From Pegoplata infirma (Eukaryota > Arthropoda > Insecta > Diptera > Anthomyiidae), in NCBI GenBank assembly GCA_963921195.1, contig OY992540.1, forward strand, positions 196,477,640 to 196,541,639: a stretch of 64,000 nucleotides of DNA, given 5' to 3'. Of this stretch, positions 31,689-43,605 are shown piece after piece. Numbering within the stretch: position 1 is the first letter of the stretch; every line of letters starts with the position of its first letter. The position numbers and the translations under genes are program-made. The notes under the pieces were generated by a model. It did not search any database. It was given only the letters and a program-made list of their open reading frames with translations, and was not told where the DNA came from.

Positions 31689-33670
31689 CACAGTGGAAGA
31701 TGGACGCGCATCGTAACAAAATCAAAATTGTCAGCGATTTGATCGGTTGAACATTGGTTTGATAAAAGACATCCTAGGGGATAGAAAACCATTCATAAAA
31801 TATTTATATGTCATTTGCTTTGACCAGGGCGTCTCTCCAAAGTCCAAACATTTTCAGGTTTTTTTAAAAAATTAAAATTTTTTGGAAACCTTTTTAAAAT
31901 GATTGAGTAAAACTATTTCTAAATAAGCTAACATCTTGAAATTTTAACACAGCTTTGACAATATATGTAACTAATTAAAACTGCCCTTATAAGCTAAAAT
32001 TTTAAACCGCGTTATTCGTTAATTGACTGCCAAATGTTGTCATTGTTTAAGAAATGTGTAAAAAGACTTTTAATTATAGACTGCATCTTTTGTGGAACCT
32101 TGTGGATACAGACAAATTCAATATGGGGTGAAACTAGAGGTATTTATCTAAACGAGGAACTTTATTTCGTCTGCAGTAACTTGCAGTTAAGTTCAGGATA
32201 AGGCTCCAAAGTAGGGTCCATAAAAAAAAAAACTTATATTTATTAATTTTTTAAAATTTTTATTTTTCGAAATTATTAAATATCAGCTTCAACTTATTTA
32301 GATATTTACAAAAAAAATTGGTGATGCTGCATAGGCTTGAGAAATTAACTAAATACCCAGCAAAATTTGGCATTACTAGTAATGGGATTTGTAATCCGGA
32401 ACAAATGTTAATAAGTAGTTACTTGTTGAAACACTAATTATTTTAACACGGGCGTGAGACGAAAATAAATAGTGATGAGAATTAAGATAAATAAGTACTT
32501 AGTTACTCTCGTTTTACTAAAAAGGAGTAAAAAACCATTACCAATAAAAAGTAAAATAGCTATTTACCAAATGGGAGTAATACACACATTTAAGTGTTAA
32601 AAATAAAAAAAAGTTAAAAATTGTCAAATTTTTATTGAGTTAAGTAATTCGACACAGCAAAACTTATGTATGTGGCCAATGAGTCCTACTGTACATAAGG
32701 TCCTGACACACGGAAGTGAGATTATTCAAAATTCGGTGTTACCAGTTGGTAATAAAAATATTTTGAACTATATAAGCAATTCATTAACTAATTTATACAA
32801 TTTAAATATTAGGTCAGTTATCAGAAGAATCGTTAGAAAGATCGCATAAATATTTTAAGATTTACAAAAGCAATTTTAGCAGAAAAAATTTCAAGAATAA
32901 ACAATCTAAAAGATATTTTTCAAAAATTTATGGTAGAATCGGATCCAAAAATTTCCATTTTACGTGAAGAAACATCGAACTTCGTAAAAAAGGTTCCTTA
33001 TCCAAAGGAACTATTGCAACTAATACAAAAGAACTATTTTTTTTTATTTTATTTATTACGATATTGCATTATCGTGTCTATGTTAATTTGTTTTTTAATG
33101 TTTTAATCCTGTTATTATTCATTTTTGGTTTATTACTACTATTTATTTATTATAAATCAATAAAATAAAATTGATAAAAAAGTCATACGTGCCGGATATT
33201 GTAGTGTAGGGTGAAAGGTAATGTTTGCAAATATTAAATTTATCTTTTTTGTGGAATTTTAAATAGGTTTGATACAAGCAACTCCACTTATTTATTTATA
33301 TTGTCAGATTTTTTAACTAAAAAAGTCGATACATTTGGTCATAATTTAACTCAATTTTTTATATGTATTTTAACTAATAATGTTTAATGATGTATATTTA
33401 CTCTATCCGAACGACATTCAGTAATAATATATCAAAAATGTCAATGATCTTAACATTTTTTTAGCATTTGTTCATATAAATAAATTAACCAACTTTGCAT
33501 TCAATTTATATGTAGGGTGCAAGGAGGACAACAAACTTTGATCACAGCTTCAATTGCTTGAGGTCCCTAGTTTTTAGAATGCCTAATTTTGTTTTACAAC
33601 TCCTAACCGTTTAGAAGATATAGTCAAAAAACTTCGTTGCGCGCGTTTTCCATACAAACCGTCCACTGTG
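31689..33670 (+). mobile_element. Transib-2, decayed Transib-type DNA transposon
   Basis: The termini are CACAGTGGAAGATGG (31689) and, inverted, CCGTCCACTGTG (33670), with subterminal ACGCGCATCG and GCGCGCGTTTTCC inverted. CGTCT is duplicated at 31684-31688 and 33671-33675. The first seven bases equal the V(D)J recombination heptamer CACAGTG, as expected for Transib, the proposed RAG1 ancestor family. The insertion lies inside the GTCY tract of Hel-B-1. At 1982 bp it is too short for a complete element, but it keeps the end of the transposase gene (32651-33040). Confidence 0.88.
32651..33040 (+). pseudogene. Transib transposase 3' exons with a 64-bp intron, broken
   Basis: Exon piece 32651-32748 reads DTAKLMYVANESYC, then after a frameshift HKVLTHGSEIIQNSVLPV, ending in the first base of a Gly codon. 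The 64 bp at 32749-32812 begin GTAATA and end TATTAG; splicing joins GG to QLSEESLERSHKYFKIYK. A one-base shift in the next part leads to DIFQKFMVESDPKI. H...L.H..EII and the S-E-E...E...K...R/K block are the RAG1/Transib C-terminal zinc-binding and third-acidic-residue region. Two frameshifts make it a pseudogene. The family is recognised by motif only. Confidence 0.75.
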
Positions 33671-34535
33671 CGTCTGTCCGTCTGTCTGTCTGTCTGTCTG
33701 TCTGTTGAAAACACGCTAACTTTTGAAAGACTTTACAGAGGCTCCTGAAGTTTGGCATATATGTTGGGCATTTACCTGGTCAGGTTGGTATTGCAATCCA
33801 GCGATATCGGTCCAGTGGTTCAAAAGTTATAAGCAAATGAGTGAATTTCGGCAAGGGTTTTTCTGGAATTTACGAGATAAAACACACGGTAACTTTCGAA
33901 CGGCAATTCTGAGGGTTCTGAAGTTTGGCATATATATTTGCCGTTCCTCTGGTCCGGTTTGTTTTAAATTTCAGGCAAATCGGTCCAATGGTTCAAAAGT
34001 TATTAGCAAAACCGTAAATTTCAGATTCGCCTCACCTTAAATTCAAGTGTTGAAACCCCGTTAAACAGGTTTTAAAAACATTGGTAAGTCACAAAAATAT
34101 TTTACAGCGCATTTTGTCACTCAAAAATATTTTTACACTAAAAGGAAAAAAAAATACACTCGAAAAAAGTTTTACACTCAAAAAAAATTTTACAATCAAA
34201 AAAAAATTCAGTAAATTATTTTTTTTTTTTTTTTTTTAAATTAGTTAAAAAAAAAGTTTTTTTAAACAAAATAAAATATTTCTAATCAAAAATGTTATTT
34301 TTTCACTCTAGAAAATTTACTATAACTTATAAAGGGCATTGTGGAGGGTATTCATAGATTCGGCCAAGTCGAATTTAACTTTTCTACTTGTTTAATTTTC
34401 TTTTTTTTTTTTTCATACATTATTTTTCCATCAAATTTTTTTTTTCCATCAAATTTTTTTTTTTCATCAATTTTTTTTTTTTCATCAAACTTTTTTTTTC
34501 ATCAAATTTTTTTTCATCAAACTTTTTTTTTCATC

Positions 34536-34984
34536 TAAAGGTGGGTAAGTTGCTCGGTTTTCACGTGAAAATCTGTCAAACTCCATATAAAAAAAACATA
34601 AATTTCACACTAGCTTTACAAAAGCGTAAAAATTTCGCTGAAGAGGTATTCTGTTCACTGGTGAAAAACCGGCAAAATAACCCGGTATATGTTGCATCAA
34701 TACGCAACAACACTATAAGCAACATTTTTTTAAATTGTACAGACCATTTAAAAAGCGGTGAAATTTAACATTCAGAAATAAAATGAAGTAATTATAAGTG
34801 TTTGGCACTGTAAACATTAATTATATCACATAAATAGACAAAAATTATCAACAAAATTTTAATTGAAGGTATTTTATGTATGCTGATGCGCAAAACATAA
34901 CCAAACATATGACTGTCAAATTTTCACTACAAATTAATTGATGTTTCGAAACATTTTTTTTCACCGGTGAACAACTTACTTAGC
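34536..34984. other. No confident feature
   Basis: The short frame across 34536-34768 has near-normal composition (ISN and QKRKNF-like words) but no recognisable domain, and it starts inside the T-rich array. I would not call a gene. Confidence 0.35.
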
Positions 34985-35145
34985 TTAAGGGTTCAAGTTG
35001 ACAAAAATGCAGAAGAAAAATTGAATTTCTAAAAATTATAGACATTTCTGGTATTTCCTTTACCGGTTTCAAACACCCCAGTTAGTGTCATCATTAGTAG
35101 TATTTTAAATGTCGGTTTGTCTTGTTTACTGAAAACTGTTTTTTA
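34985..35145 (+). repeat. Repeat S-3 (partial)
   Basis: TTCAAGTTGACAAAAATGC, AATTATAGACATTTCTGGTA, ACCGGTTTCAAACAC and AATGTCGGTTTGTCTTGTTT match S-1 and S-2. Confidence 0.65.
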
Positions 35146-35168
35146 TATAAGTATGTGAATATTTCGCG

Positions 35169-35236
35169 ACCTTGGGACAACAAGGTTCTATCTGTGCCTA
35201 TTTCTTTAAGCAAATAGAACCTTGTTGTTCCAAGGT
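35169..35236. other. Near-perfect 22-bp hairpin
   Basis: The left arm at 35170-35191 starts CCTTGGGACAACAAGG and the right arm at 35214-35235 ends TTGTTGTTCCAAGG. They pair with one mismatch over 22 bp, extended by one A-T pair outward, around a 22-base loop. The size is that of an insect miRNA precursor, but no expression evidence exists and a small inverted-repeat insertion between S-3 and S-4 explains it equally well. Confidence 0.75.
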
Positions 35237-35309
35237 CTCGATTTATAGTTTCTACAGAATAAATTTTGACAGTTTCCAACACAACAATTCTATTTCTAGC
35301 AATCTCAAC

Positions 35310-35575
35310 CCCACTTCATACTTTCTTTCAACTTTTTTGTCTCGTACATTATTTCGCAAGGGTTACCAACATGATCTGGAATTGCAGACACAAATGAAGA
35401 AATTTGCATTTTCTGTTTCGGAGACGTGCCTAATGGCGACATATTTTGTCAGTAATTTTATTTGATTTTTTCTGTAAGTACAGATCGAGCACGGGCTCTA
35501 ATTATATTTGTTATAAGGGTTCAAGTTGAAAAAATGCAGAAGAAAAATTGAATTTCTAAAAATTATAGACATTTC
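35310..35575 (+). repeat. Repeat S-4
   Basis: Matches S-2 along its length (CATTATTTCGCAAGGGTTAC, GCAGACACAAATGAAGAAAT, AATGGCGACATATTTTGTCA, GCACGGGCTCTAATTATATT). It ends where the T-rich array of X-4 begins. Confidence 0.65.
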
Positions 35576-35577
35576 TT

Positions 35578-36424
35578 TCATCATTTTTTTTTTATCAAAA
35601 TTTTTTTTTTTATAAAATATTTTTCTTCAATTTTTTTTTTCATCAAATTTTTTTTTTATTAAATTTTTTTTTTTTTATTAATTTTTTTTTCATCAATTTT
35701 TTTTCATCAAAAAATTTTTTTTTCATTAAATTTTTTTTTTCATAAAATTTTTTTTTTATCAATTTTTTTGTTATTTCATCAAATTTTTGTTTTTATCAAT
35801 TTTTTTTTTTTTTCATTAATTTTTTTTTCATCAAATTTCTTTTGTCATCAAAATTTATTTTTCATAATTTTTTTTTTTATCATATTTTTTTTCATTTTTT
35901 TTCATCATTTTTTTTCATCAAATTTTTTTATCAAATTTTTTATTACCAATTTTTTTCTCACAAAATTTTTTTATTTTATATTTTTTTTCATCAATTTTTT
36001 TACATCAAAAAATTTTTCTTTTCATCAACAATTTTGGGTTCATTAAATTTTTTTTAACATAATTTTGGTTTTCGTGAAAAAATAATCATTTTTTTTTACC
36101 AAAACTACTTTTTCACCACGTCTACTTTTTCACCACGTCAAAAAATTTTCCATTTGTTTATCAAATGTACATAAAACAAGTGAGAGTGTTAAGTATATTC
36201 TTTGGTTCCGAATCTTTTATACTCTCCAAAATGTAAAAAAACTTTTTTACACTTATTTTTGCACTAAGTTACGAAATGTACTGCTCTTTTGGGTTTTTAA
36301 TGGGGTCCTCGACTGATATTTCAATTCGTTTTGCATGGAATAGCAAAATAATATAACATTATTTTTTCTTAAAAAAACTTTGCTTTGGCAAGTGCACCCA
36401 AATCTTCCGCAAAACATTATCATG
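35578..36424 (+). mobile_element. X-4, array plus F end
   Basis: The T-rich array occupies 35578-36060. The F end follows: TTTGTTTATCAAATGTACAT, AAAACAAGTGAGAGTG, GGGGTCCTCGACTGATATTT and, at the terminus, AAAACATTATCATG (ends 36424). No FB2 is present at the ATGTACAT word, so this is one of the empty sites. The L end is missing. Confidence 0.7.
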
Positions 36425-37889
36425 ATTTAATGTTTTGTGCAAGAGTACAAAATTCGCAGGCATTTTTTCATCAAATTTTTGTTTCTTCAATTTTTTTTTT
36501 TCATTCATTTATATTTTTTTTATCAAAAACTATGAAATCTACAAGAGTCAATATCCGAAAAACAAAATAATTTGACTGTTTTCAGCCTTTTCCCCCGAAA
36601 TTTTGCGGGAGTATTTAAAAATTTCCCAGCTAATTTTTTTTTTTGCGATTTCTAGCGCTTTTTTGTGAAAAATAATTTGCAACAGTGATTATTCAGCCAA
36701 CTCTAATGCATACTTATGAGTGTTATAATTTATATTTTTACATAAAAATATTACTCATACGCTGAAGTGTACAAATTTAATGTTAGATTGAAAAAAGCAA
36801 CACCAGATACAATTACGGCCACAGTCATATTTATATATTTGAATTTAAATGAAAATGCAAAAAAAAATTAGAAATAGAATCTTTGAATTACAAATGGAAT
36901 CTTGGAGATTCAAGTATAATTAACGATTATACTTGAATCTCCAATTGATCTTTTTATAAATTAAATCTGAAAATGGTGTAGAATCTATCTAAATCACACA
37001 AAAAAGTGTTTATGCCCTAAAAACTTTTGTAGCCACTGCCCTTATTGTAATTAACATGTATAACATAATGTCAAGGTTCATTTCCTTAGTTGATTTTAAT
37101 CGTTTGGTAGAAAAAACAAAAAAAAAATAGAAACAATATTTAAGAAAAATATTTACATTTATCTTGTCAGTAGGTCAAAAGCCTGAGGTCATACAAAGAA
37201 ACAAAAGCCCACATTTTCTTCCACAATTTATTCTATACTTTAGTTTCAAGTTTTTGTTGTTACATTTCCATTACAAAACCTCTATTATACTTGTACAATT
37301 ATTCTTACTTGTTTACAAGACAAAGCCTCTGGCAATGAGAAATATTAAATAGGCATTATATGAAGGTCACTGAATTTAAATGATGATATGAGACACACTA
37401 ATGATATAAAGGATAGTCTTATATGTTCAATAGGGCGGCTGTTATTTGAATTTTTTTTTAATTATATCTATTAATTAACAAAATTTAAATGAGTCAATTA
37501 AAGTTTTGATTAAAATTTTTTGTTATTTTCTTTAACTGTCGAATTACAAACTTTCAACATTCCTGATTTTTTCGCGTTTATTTATATGAATTCATTAATT
37601 AAAAACTACACAAAATAATCGAGTTTTAATTTTCTTATTGTTGGAAACATATTAAAAAACAAAAAAGATGATTTTTTTTCTAATTTTGTCACAAACTTAC
37701 ACTTCATTCGTTAAATCAATCATTAATTTGATTGACAATAAATAAAAAATTGATTAAATTTGTGATCAAAATCGACAAAATATTTGATTGAAAAACTATT
37801 CACTTAATAACCCACAATTTGATGATTGGTATAACAATTTTCTTTATTGGAGGAATTTCAATCAAAAAAATTTATTAAATCCGCGTTTT
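36425..37889. other. AT-rich region, no gene seen
   Basis: A further short T-rich CATCAA patch lies at 36465-36530. A local inverted pair, ATTCAAGTATAATTAACG and CGATTATACTTGAATCTCC, occurs at 36910-36945. Otherwise I see no ORF or RNA gene. Confidence 0.4.
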
Positions 37890-38143
37890 TGTAGTTCTTT
37901 TTAAATTCTTTCTGTGTTCACAGTATTTATGAACTAATTCATAAAATTTTTTAACTTTTTCATAATACTTATAAACTTTTTCATAGTATTTATGAATAAA
38001 TCATAATATGTGAAATATAAGAACTATTTAAAAATTTTCATAAATACTATGAAAAAATTTAATGATAAAGTTCATCATTTTTATGTATTTGTTTATAATT
38101 ACTATGAATTTCGTTCATTGGCAAATACTTTTTTTCTGTGTAG
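37890..38143. mobile_element. Repeat Q-2
   Basis: Second copy of Q: TTTTTCATAGTATTTATGAA, AATCATAATATGTGAAAT, CATAAATACTATGAAAAAAT and the right end GTTCATTGGCAAATACTTTT. The left end is truncated relative to Q-1. Confidence 0.65.
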
Positions 38144-38698
38144 TTCCCATTTTACAGCTGGAAATTTGGTAATTATTTAAAGTTGGGTAATTTATTTAAT
38201 CCAGAATTTCAGAAAATAAAATTTGCCCTAGTACTCAATGTTGAAGGATTATTATTATGAAAGAAAACAGAAACACCTACTTATCTACACATGTCAAAGA
38301 TGATTTATTGACTGTTTTTGTCTACTGTGGTAATTAGAGTTGATGAATAGTGTACGTACTTATCAATTAGTGTTTTTCAAGGATATAATCCGGTTTGTTT
38401 TAGCTAAGGTGTGTGCGTATGAGAGGCTACTTCAACTCCTTTGTGTATAACCAACACTACACAAATTAGTGTTCTCAGCGTAAACTTAATTTCGTATGGG
38501 TGCTAAAGCTACTCGTAATAAAGATGTGGTGTGCGTCAATGAAAACTTTAGTTACCTTAAGAGGCGTTTCCTTGTAACCTTAAATAGGTAAATATTGATT
38601 TAAGAGAAGTAAGACATACTGAACATTTTCAGAGATATCATGCATAAATCCCAATAAAAATGTATGCGAATTTTGTACACTTGACCAAAACATTAAAT
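38144..38698. other. No recognisable gene
   Basis: Slightly less AT-rich than its neighbours (38330-38600) but without an ORF, a splice-consistent exon or an RNA gene that I can defend. Confidence 0.4.
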
Positions 38699-39633
38699 CA
38701 TGATAATGTTTTGCGGAAGATTTGGGTGTACTTGTCAAGGCAAAGGTTTTTTTAGAAAAAATAATGTAATATTACTTTGCTATTCCATGCAAAACGAATT
38801 GAAATATCAGTCGAGGACCCCATTAAAAAACCAAAAGAGCTGTACATTTCATAAGTGATTGCAAAAATAAGTGCAAAAAAGTGTTTTTACATTTTGGAAA
38901 GCACAAAAGATTCGGCACCAAAAAATGAATATAACACTCTCACTTGTTTTATGTACATTTAATAAACAAATGAAAAATTTTTATGCGAAAAGCATAAAAA
39001 ATTATTTTTTTTTACGAAAAACAAAATTATGTTAAAAAAAAATATTTAATGAACCCAAAATTTTTGGTGAAAAAAAATTTTGATGAAAATAGTTTTTGAT
39101 GAATTTTTTTGATGCAAAGAAAAATTTTTAGATATAAAAAAATTAATGAAAAAAAAATATGAAAAAAAAAATTTTGGTGAGAAAAAAATGTATAATAAAA
39201 AATTTGATAAAAAAATTTGATGGAAAAAATTGATGAAAAAAAATATAATAAAAAAAATTTATGAAAAAAAAAATTTTGATGAAAAAAAAAAATTGATGAA
39301 AAAAAATAATAATGAAAAAAAAAATTGATGAAAAAAATAACTTGATGAAAAACAAATTGATGAAAAAAAAATTTATGAAAAAAAATTTATGAAAAAAAAA
39401 AAAATTTATAAAAAAAAATTTAAAAAAAAAAAATTATGAAAAAAAAAAGTTTGATGAAAAAAAAAAAGTTTGATGAAAAAAAAAAAAAATTTATGGAAAA
39501 AAAAATTTGAAGGAAAAAAAAAAATGATGAAAAAAAAAAAAAAAATTGATGAAAAAAATTAATGAAAAAAAAAAAATTTCATGAAAAAAAATTTTGATGA
39601 AAAAAATTGATGAAAAAAAAAATTGATACAAAA
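38699..39633 (-). mobile_element. X-5, F end and array, cut by Hel-B-2
   Basis: CATGATAATGTTTTGCGGAA at 38699 opens the F end. ATGTACATTTAATAAAC near 38950 shows the FB2 empty site. The A-rich array runs about 39005-39633, where Hel-B-2 begins. The L end is not found beyond Hel-B-2, so the copy is truncated. Confidence 0.65.
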
Positions 39634-40610
39634 ACAAGTAGAAAAGTTAAATTCGACTTTGCCGAATCTATGAATACCCTCCACAATGCCTTTTTTAAAG
39701 GATAGTAAATATTTTAACGTGAAAAAATTAACAATTTTGATTAGAAATATTTTATTTTGTGTAAAAAACTTTTTTTTTGTCATTTTTTAAAAAAAAAGAA
39801 AAATTACTATTTTTTTTTTTTTTTTTGAGTGTAATGTTTTTTTTACTGTAAAAATATTTTTGAGTGAATGCACGTACCTATGTACACAAAATATTGTCAT
39901 TTTTGTAAAAAAAAATCTAAGTTTTTTTTGTGTAAATTTTTTTTTTGAGTGTAAAATTTTTTTGAGTGTAACATTTTTTTTTGAGTGTAAAATTTTTTCG
40001 AGTGTAATTTTTAAGTTACCAATGCTTTTAAAACTAAACAAGTTTAAAAAGCATTGCTTTAAAATTAAACAAGTTTGAATAGCATTGTTTAGTTACCACC
40101 AATGCTTTTAAAACTTGTTAAAACACGTGGCATTTTAGACGAAACAAATCTGAAATTCAGGGTTTTGCTTATAACTTTTGAACCACTGGACCGATGGAGC
40201 TGAAATTTAATACCAAATAGACCCAGGGAACGGCAAAAATACATGCCAAGCTTCAGTAGTCACGTTATTGTCTTTCGAAAGTTATCGTGTTTTTTATCTC
40301 GTAAATTCGCGAAACACCCTTGCCGTAATTTACTCTTTTGCTCATAACTTTTGAACCACTGGACCGATTTGGCTGGATTTCAATACCAACCTGACCAGGT
40401 AAATGACAAACATATATGCCAAACTTCAGTAGCCTCTGTAAAGTCTTTCAAAAGTTAGCGTGTTTTCTACGGACGGACAGACAGACGGACGGACGGACGG
40501 ACGGACATCGCTAGATCGACTTAAAATCTACCGAGGATCATAAATATATATACTTTATGGGGTCCTAGACCAATATTTCGAGGTGTTACAAACGGAATGA
40601 CAAACTTATA
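39634..40610 (+). mobile_element. Hel-B-2, lacks its terminal hairpin
   Basis: Begins ACAAGTAGAAAAG, then the palindrome AATTCGACTTTGCCGAATC. Middle blocks CCAATGCTTTTAAAAC and two GAACCACTGGACCGAT repeats follow. The GACGGACGGACGGACGGACA tract is at about 40470-40506. The copy stops at CAAACTTATA (40610) without the ACCCTCTATCACTAGAG hairpin. Confidence 0.8.
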
Positions 40611-41031
40611 TTCTTGATTCTAAATCTACCATCCAAATGTTTCTAGCACGTACCGTTTCTTTGAGATGTTCGCCGTTAAGAACTGAAAAATGTCTGCGAA
40701 GTTTGTACTTGTGCCCAAACCATTGAATCATGATAATGTTTTGCTGTATAAATAGGTGATCTTTCTAAAGCAAAATTTTTCTAGAAAAAATAATGCGATA
40801 TTAATTTGTCATTCCAAGCAAAACACATCAAAATATCGTTCGAGGACCCCATTATGTTTATATATTATTAATCCGTAAAGGTTTAAGACATTTTAGTGAT
40901 ATCCATCAATCAGTTTGTCTGTGTTTGTCGATAAAAAAAAAACTTTTTTATGAAAAAAAAATTTCTAATGAAAACAGATTATTGATAAAAAAAAATATTT
41001 GATGAAAAAAAAATTGGCTAAGGTGCACTTT

Positions 41032-41639
41032 ACTGGACACGAATATTTTGGAAAACAAAAATATGCCACGATTAAAATTTAAGGGGACTGGGCCCCGGAA
41101 GACCCCCTGGAGCAAAACAACAGCCCCACCCACCAACGTATTTACATGTATGTATGGGTATTCAAATGAAAGGTAATTTGCTAACGATTGCAAATATGAA
41201 TTTTTTGTATGTATTTTAACAATATTGCACCCCCTAGATCCATTTTAGTATCTTTCTGTTCAATAGTTTAGCCATTTAGTAATTAACCGGGTAAAAGGCT
41301 TGATACACCAAACAAACTTTATTTTGCGATGCCACTAAATTAATTTATGGGTTTTGTAGTCCCTGAGCCCGGCCGAAAGACCGGCTGGACGTTCTTTTTA
41401 ATAATTTAGAAAAATTTTATATTTTTTTTGAAAAAATTCCATCAGGACGGTTTTATGGACCTAGAAGGCCCCTGGGACCTAGCCCTCTTTATATTACTTT
41501 TCTTTTTTAATTACCATTAATTTAAGTAACCGCACAAACCTGAAGGCTCTTTTGGCTCCAGGTGGGTCCGAGGCCCAGACCTTTAAATTTAAATTTTGTG
41601 TTTCCTCCAAAAAATGTTTGTGCTTTGTAAAGTGCACTT
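41032..41639. mobile_element. V-1, TIR element of about 608 bp
   Basis: Near-terminal AAGGTGCACTTTAC is inverted at the right as GTAAAGTGCACTT. GC-rich blocks GGGCCCCGGAAGACC and AGAAGGCCCCTGGGACC lie just inside the two ends in complementary orientation. It is inserted in the A-rich array of X-6. The right third recurs at 54795-54985. No transposase. Confidence 0.6.
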
Positions 41640-42079
41640 TTGACAAAAAAATTTATGAAAAAAATATTGATGAACAAAACAATTCGACAAAAAAAAATTT
41701 AATAAAAAAAAATATTGATGAAAAAAAAATATTGATGAAAAAAAAATTTATGAAAAAAAAAAATTATTGATAAAAACAAAAATAGTGTTGAAAAAAAAAT
41801 ATTGATGAAAAAAATATTGATGAAAAAAAAATTGATGAAAAAAAAAATATTGATAAAAACAAAAATAGTGATGAAAAAAAAAAAATATTGATGAAAAAAA
41901 AATACTGATGAAAAAAAAAATATTGATGAAAAAAAACAAATATAGATGAAAAAGAAATAATGATGAAAAAAAAAATATTAATGAAAAAGAAATAATGATA
42001 AAAAAAAAATTGTGATGAAAAAAAAAAAAATATTGATGAAAAAAAACAAATATTGATGAAAATAAAAATATTAATAAAA

Positions 42080-43605
42080 ACAAGTAGAAAAGTTAAATTC
42101 GACTTTGCCGAATCTATGAATACCCTCCACAATGCATTTTTTTTAAAGGGTAGTACATTTTTTAACGTGAAAAAATTAACAATTTTGATTAGATATATTT
42201 TATTTTGAATAAAAAACTCTTTTTTTGCCTTTTTTTTAAAAAAACAGAAAAATTACTAATTTTTTTTTTTGAGTGTAAATTTTTTTTCGAGTTTAATGTT
42301 TTTTTTACTGTAAAAATATTTCTGAATGAATGCACGTACGTATGTACGCAAAATATTGTCATTTTTGTAAAATAAAAAAAACAAAATTTTTTTTTGTATA
42401 ATTTTTTTTGAGTGTAAAATATTTTATTTTAAATAAAAAACTCTTTTTTGCCTTTTTTGTAAAAAAAAAGAAAAATTACTATTTTTTTTTTTTGAGTGTA
42501 AAATTTTTTTCGAGTGTAACGTTTTTTTTACTGTAAGAATATTTCTGAGTGAATGCACGTACGTATGTACACAAAATATTGTCATTTTTGTAAAAAAAAA
42601 AAAAAAAATTTTTTTTGTGTAATTTTTTTTTGAGTGTAAAATTTTTTTTGAGTATAAAATTTTTTTTGAGTGTAAAATTTTTTTCGAGTATAATTTTTAA
42701 GTTACCAATGCTTTTAGAACTAAACAAGTTTAAATAGCATTGCTTTAAAATTAAACAAGTTTGAAAAGCATTGTTTAGTTACCACTAGGGCATAAATATA
42801 TTTTTGTATAAGAAATAGGCGATTGGTTTTGAATTTTCCTAAGGACGTTTTGAAAAAATATTGATGAAATTAAAAAAAAGTCCAAATTATAAGAAAATAT
42901 GCAAAAATATGCATTTATACCAAAATATGCAAAAATATGCAACTACAAATCAATGCCATTTTATTGCAAATTCATTGATTCGGATAGATATTTAATTTAT
43001 GTTATGTTTACAATGCTGAGTAAAAATATGCATTTTCATGAAAGTACTTGCCCTAGTTACCACCAATGCTTTTAAAACTTGTTAAAACACGTGGCATTTT
43101 AGAAGAAACTAATCTGAAATTCAGGGTTTTGCTTATAACTTTTGAACCACTTGACCGATTGAGCTGAAATTTAATACCAAACAGACCCGGGGAACGGCAA
43201 AGATACATGACAAGCTTCAGTAGTCTCATAATTTTCTTTCGAAAGTTATCGTGTTTTTTATCTCGTAAATTCGCGAAACACCCTTGCCGAAATTTACTCT
43301 TTTGCTCATAACTTTTGAACCACTGGACCGATTTGGCTGGATTGCAATACCAACCTGACCAGGTAAATGACAAACATATATGCCAAACTTCAGTAGCCTC
43401 TGTAAAGTCTTTCAAAAGTTAGCGTGTTTTCTACGGACGGACAGACAGACAGACAGACGGACGGACATCGCTAGATCGACTTAAAATCGATCGAGGATCA
43501 TAAATATATATACTTTATGGGGTCCTAAACCAATATTTCAAGGTGTTACAAACGGAATGACAAACTTATATATACCCTCTATCACTAGAGTGGAGGGTAT
43601 AAAAA
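42080..43605 (+). mobile_element. Hel-B-3, complete, with a nested hAT-like MITE
   Basis: Runs from ACAAGTAGAAAAG to the hairpin ACCCTCTATCACTAGAGTGG plus AGGGTATAAAAA. The first third contains an imperfect tandem duplication of about 240 bp (42180-42420 against 42420-42660; each has AAAAAACTCTTTTTTGCC and GAATGCACGTACGTATGTAC). The GACGGACAGACAGACAGACA tract is near 43435-43470. It is inserted in the X-6 array. Confidence 0.85.
42786..43055. mobile_element. 270-bp hAT-type MITE with 8-bp duplication
   Basis: The ends TAGGGCA and TGCCCTA are flanked by GTTACCAC on both sides (42778-42785, 43056-43063). Hel-B-2 at about 40088-40110 has the unoccupied sequence TTTAGTTACCACCAATGC with one copy of the 8-mer. 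Inside are ATATGCAAAAATATGCA repeats and ATTGATTCGGATAGAT, as at 1-312. Short TAGGG/CAGGG termini with 8-bp duplications are characteristic of hAT. Confidence 0.9.

Noticed and set aside
33723..34040. 105-codon ORF and its counterpart at 43053-43415
   Set aside because: Both are the same conserved segment of Hel-B read in frame. No recognised domain is present, the frame is not kept in Hel-B-2, and the element is otherwise non-coding.
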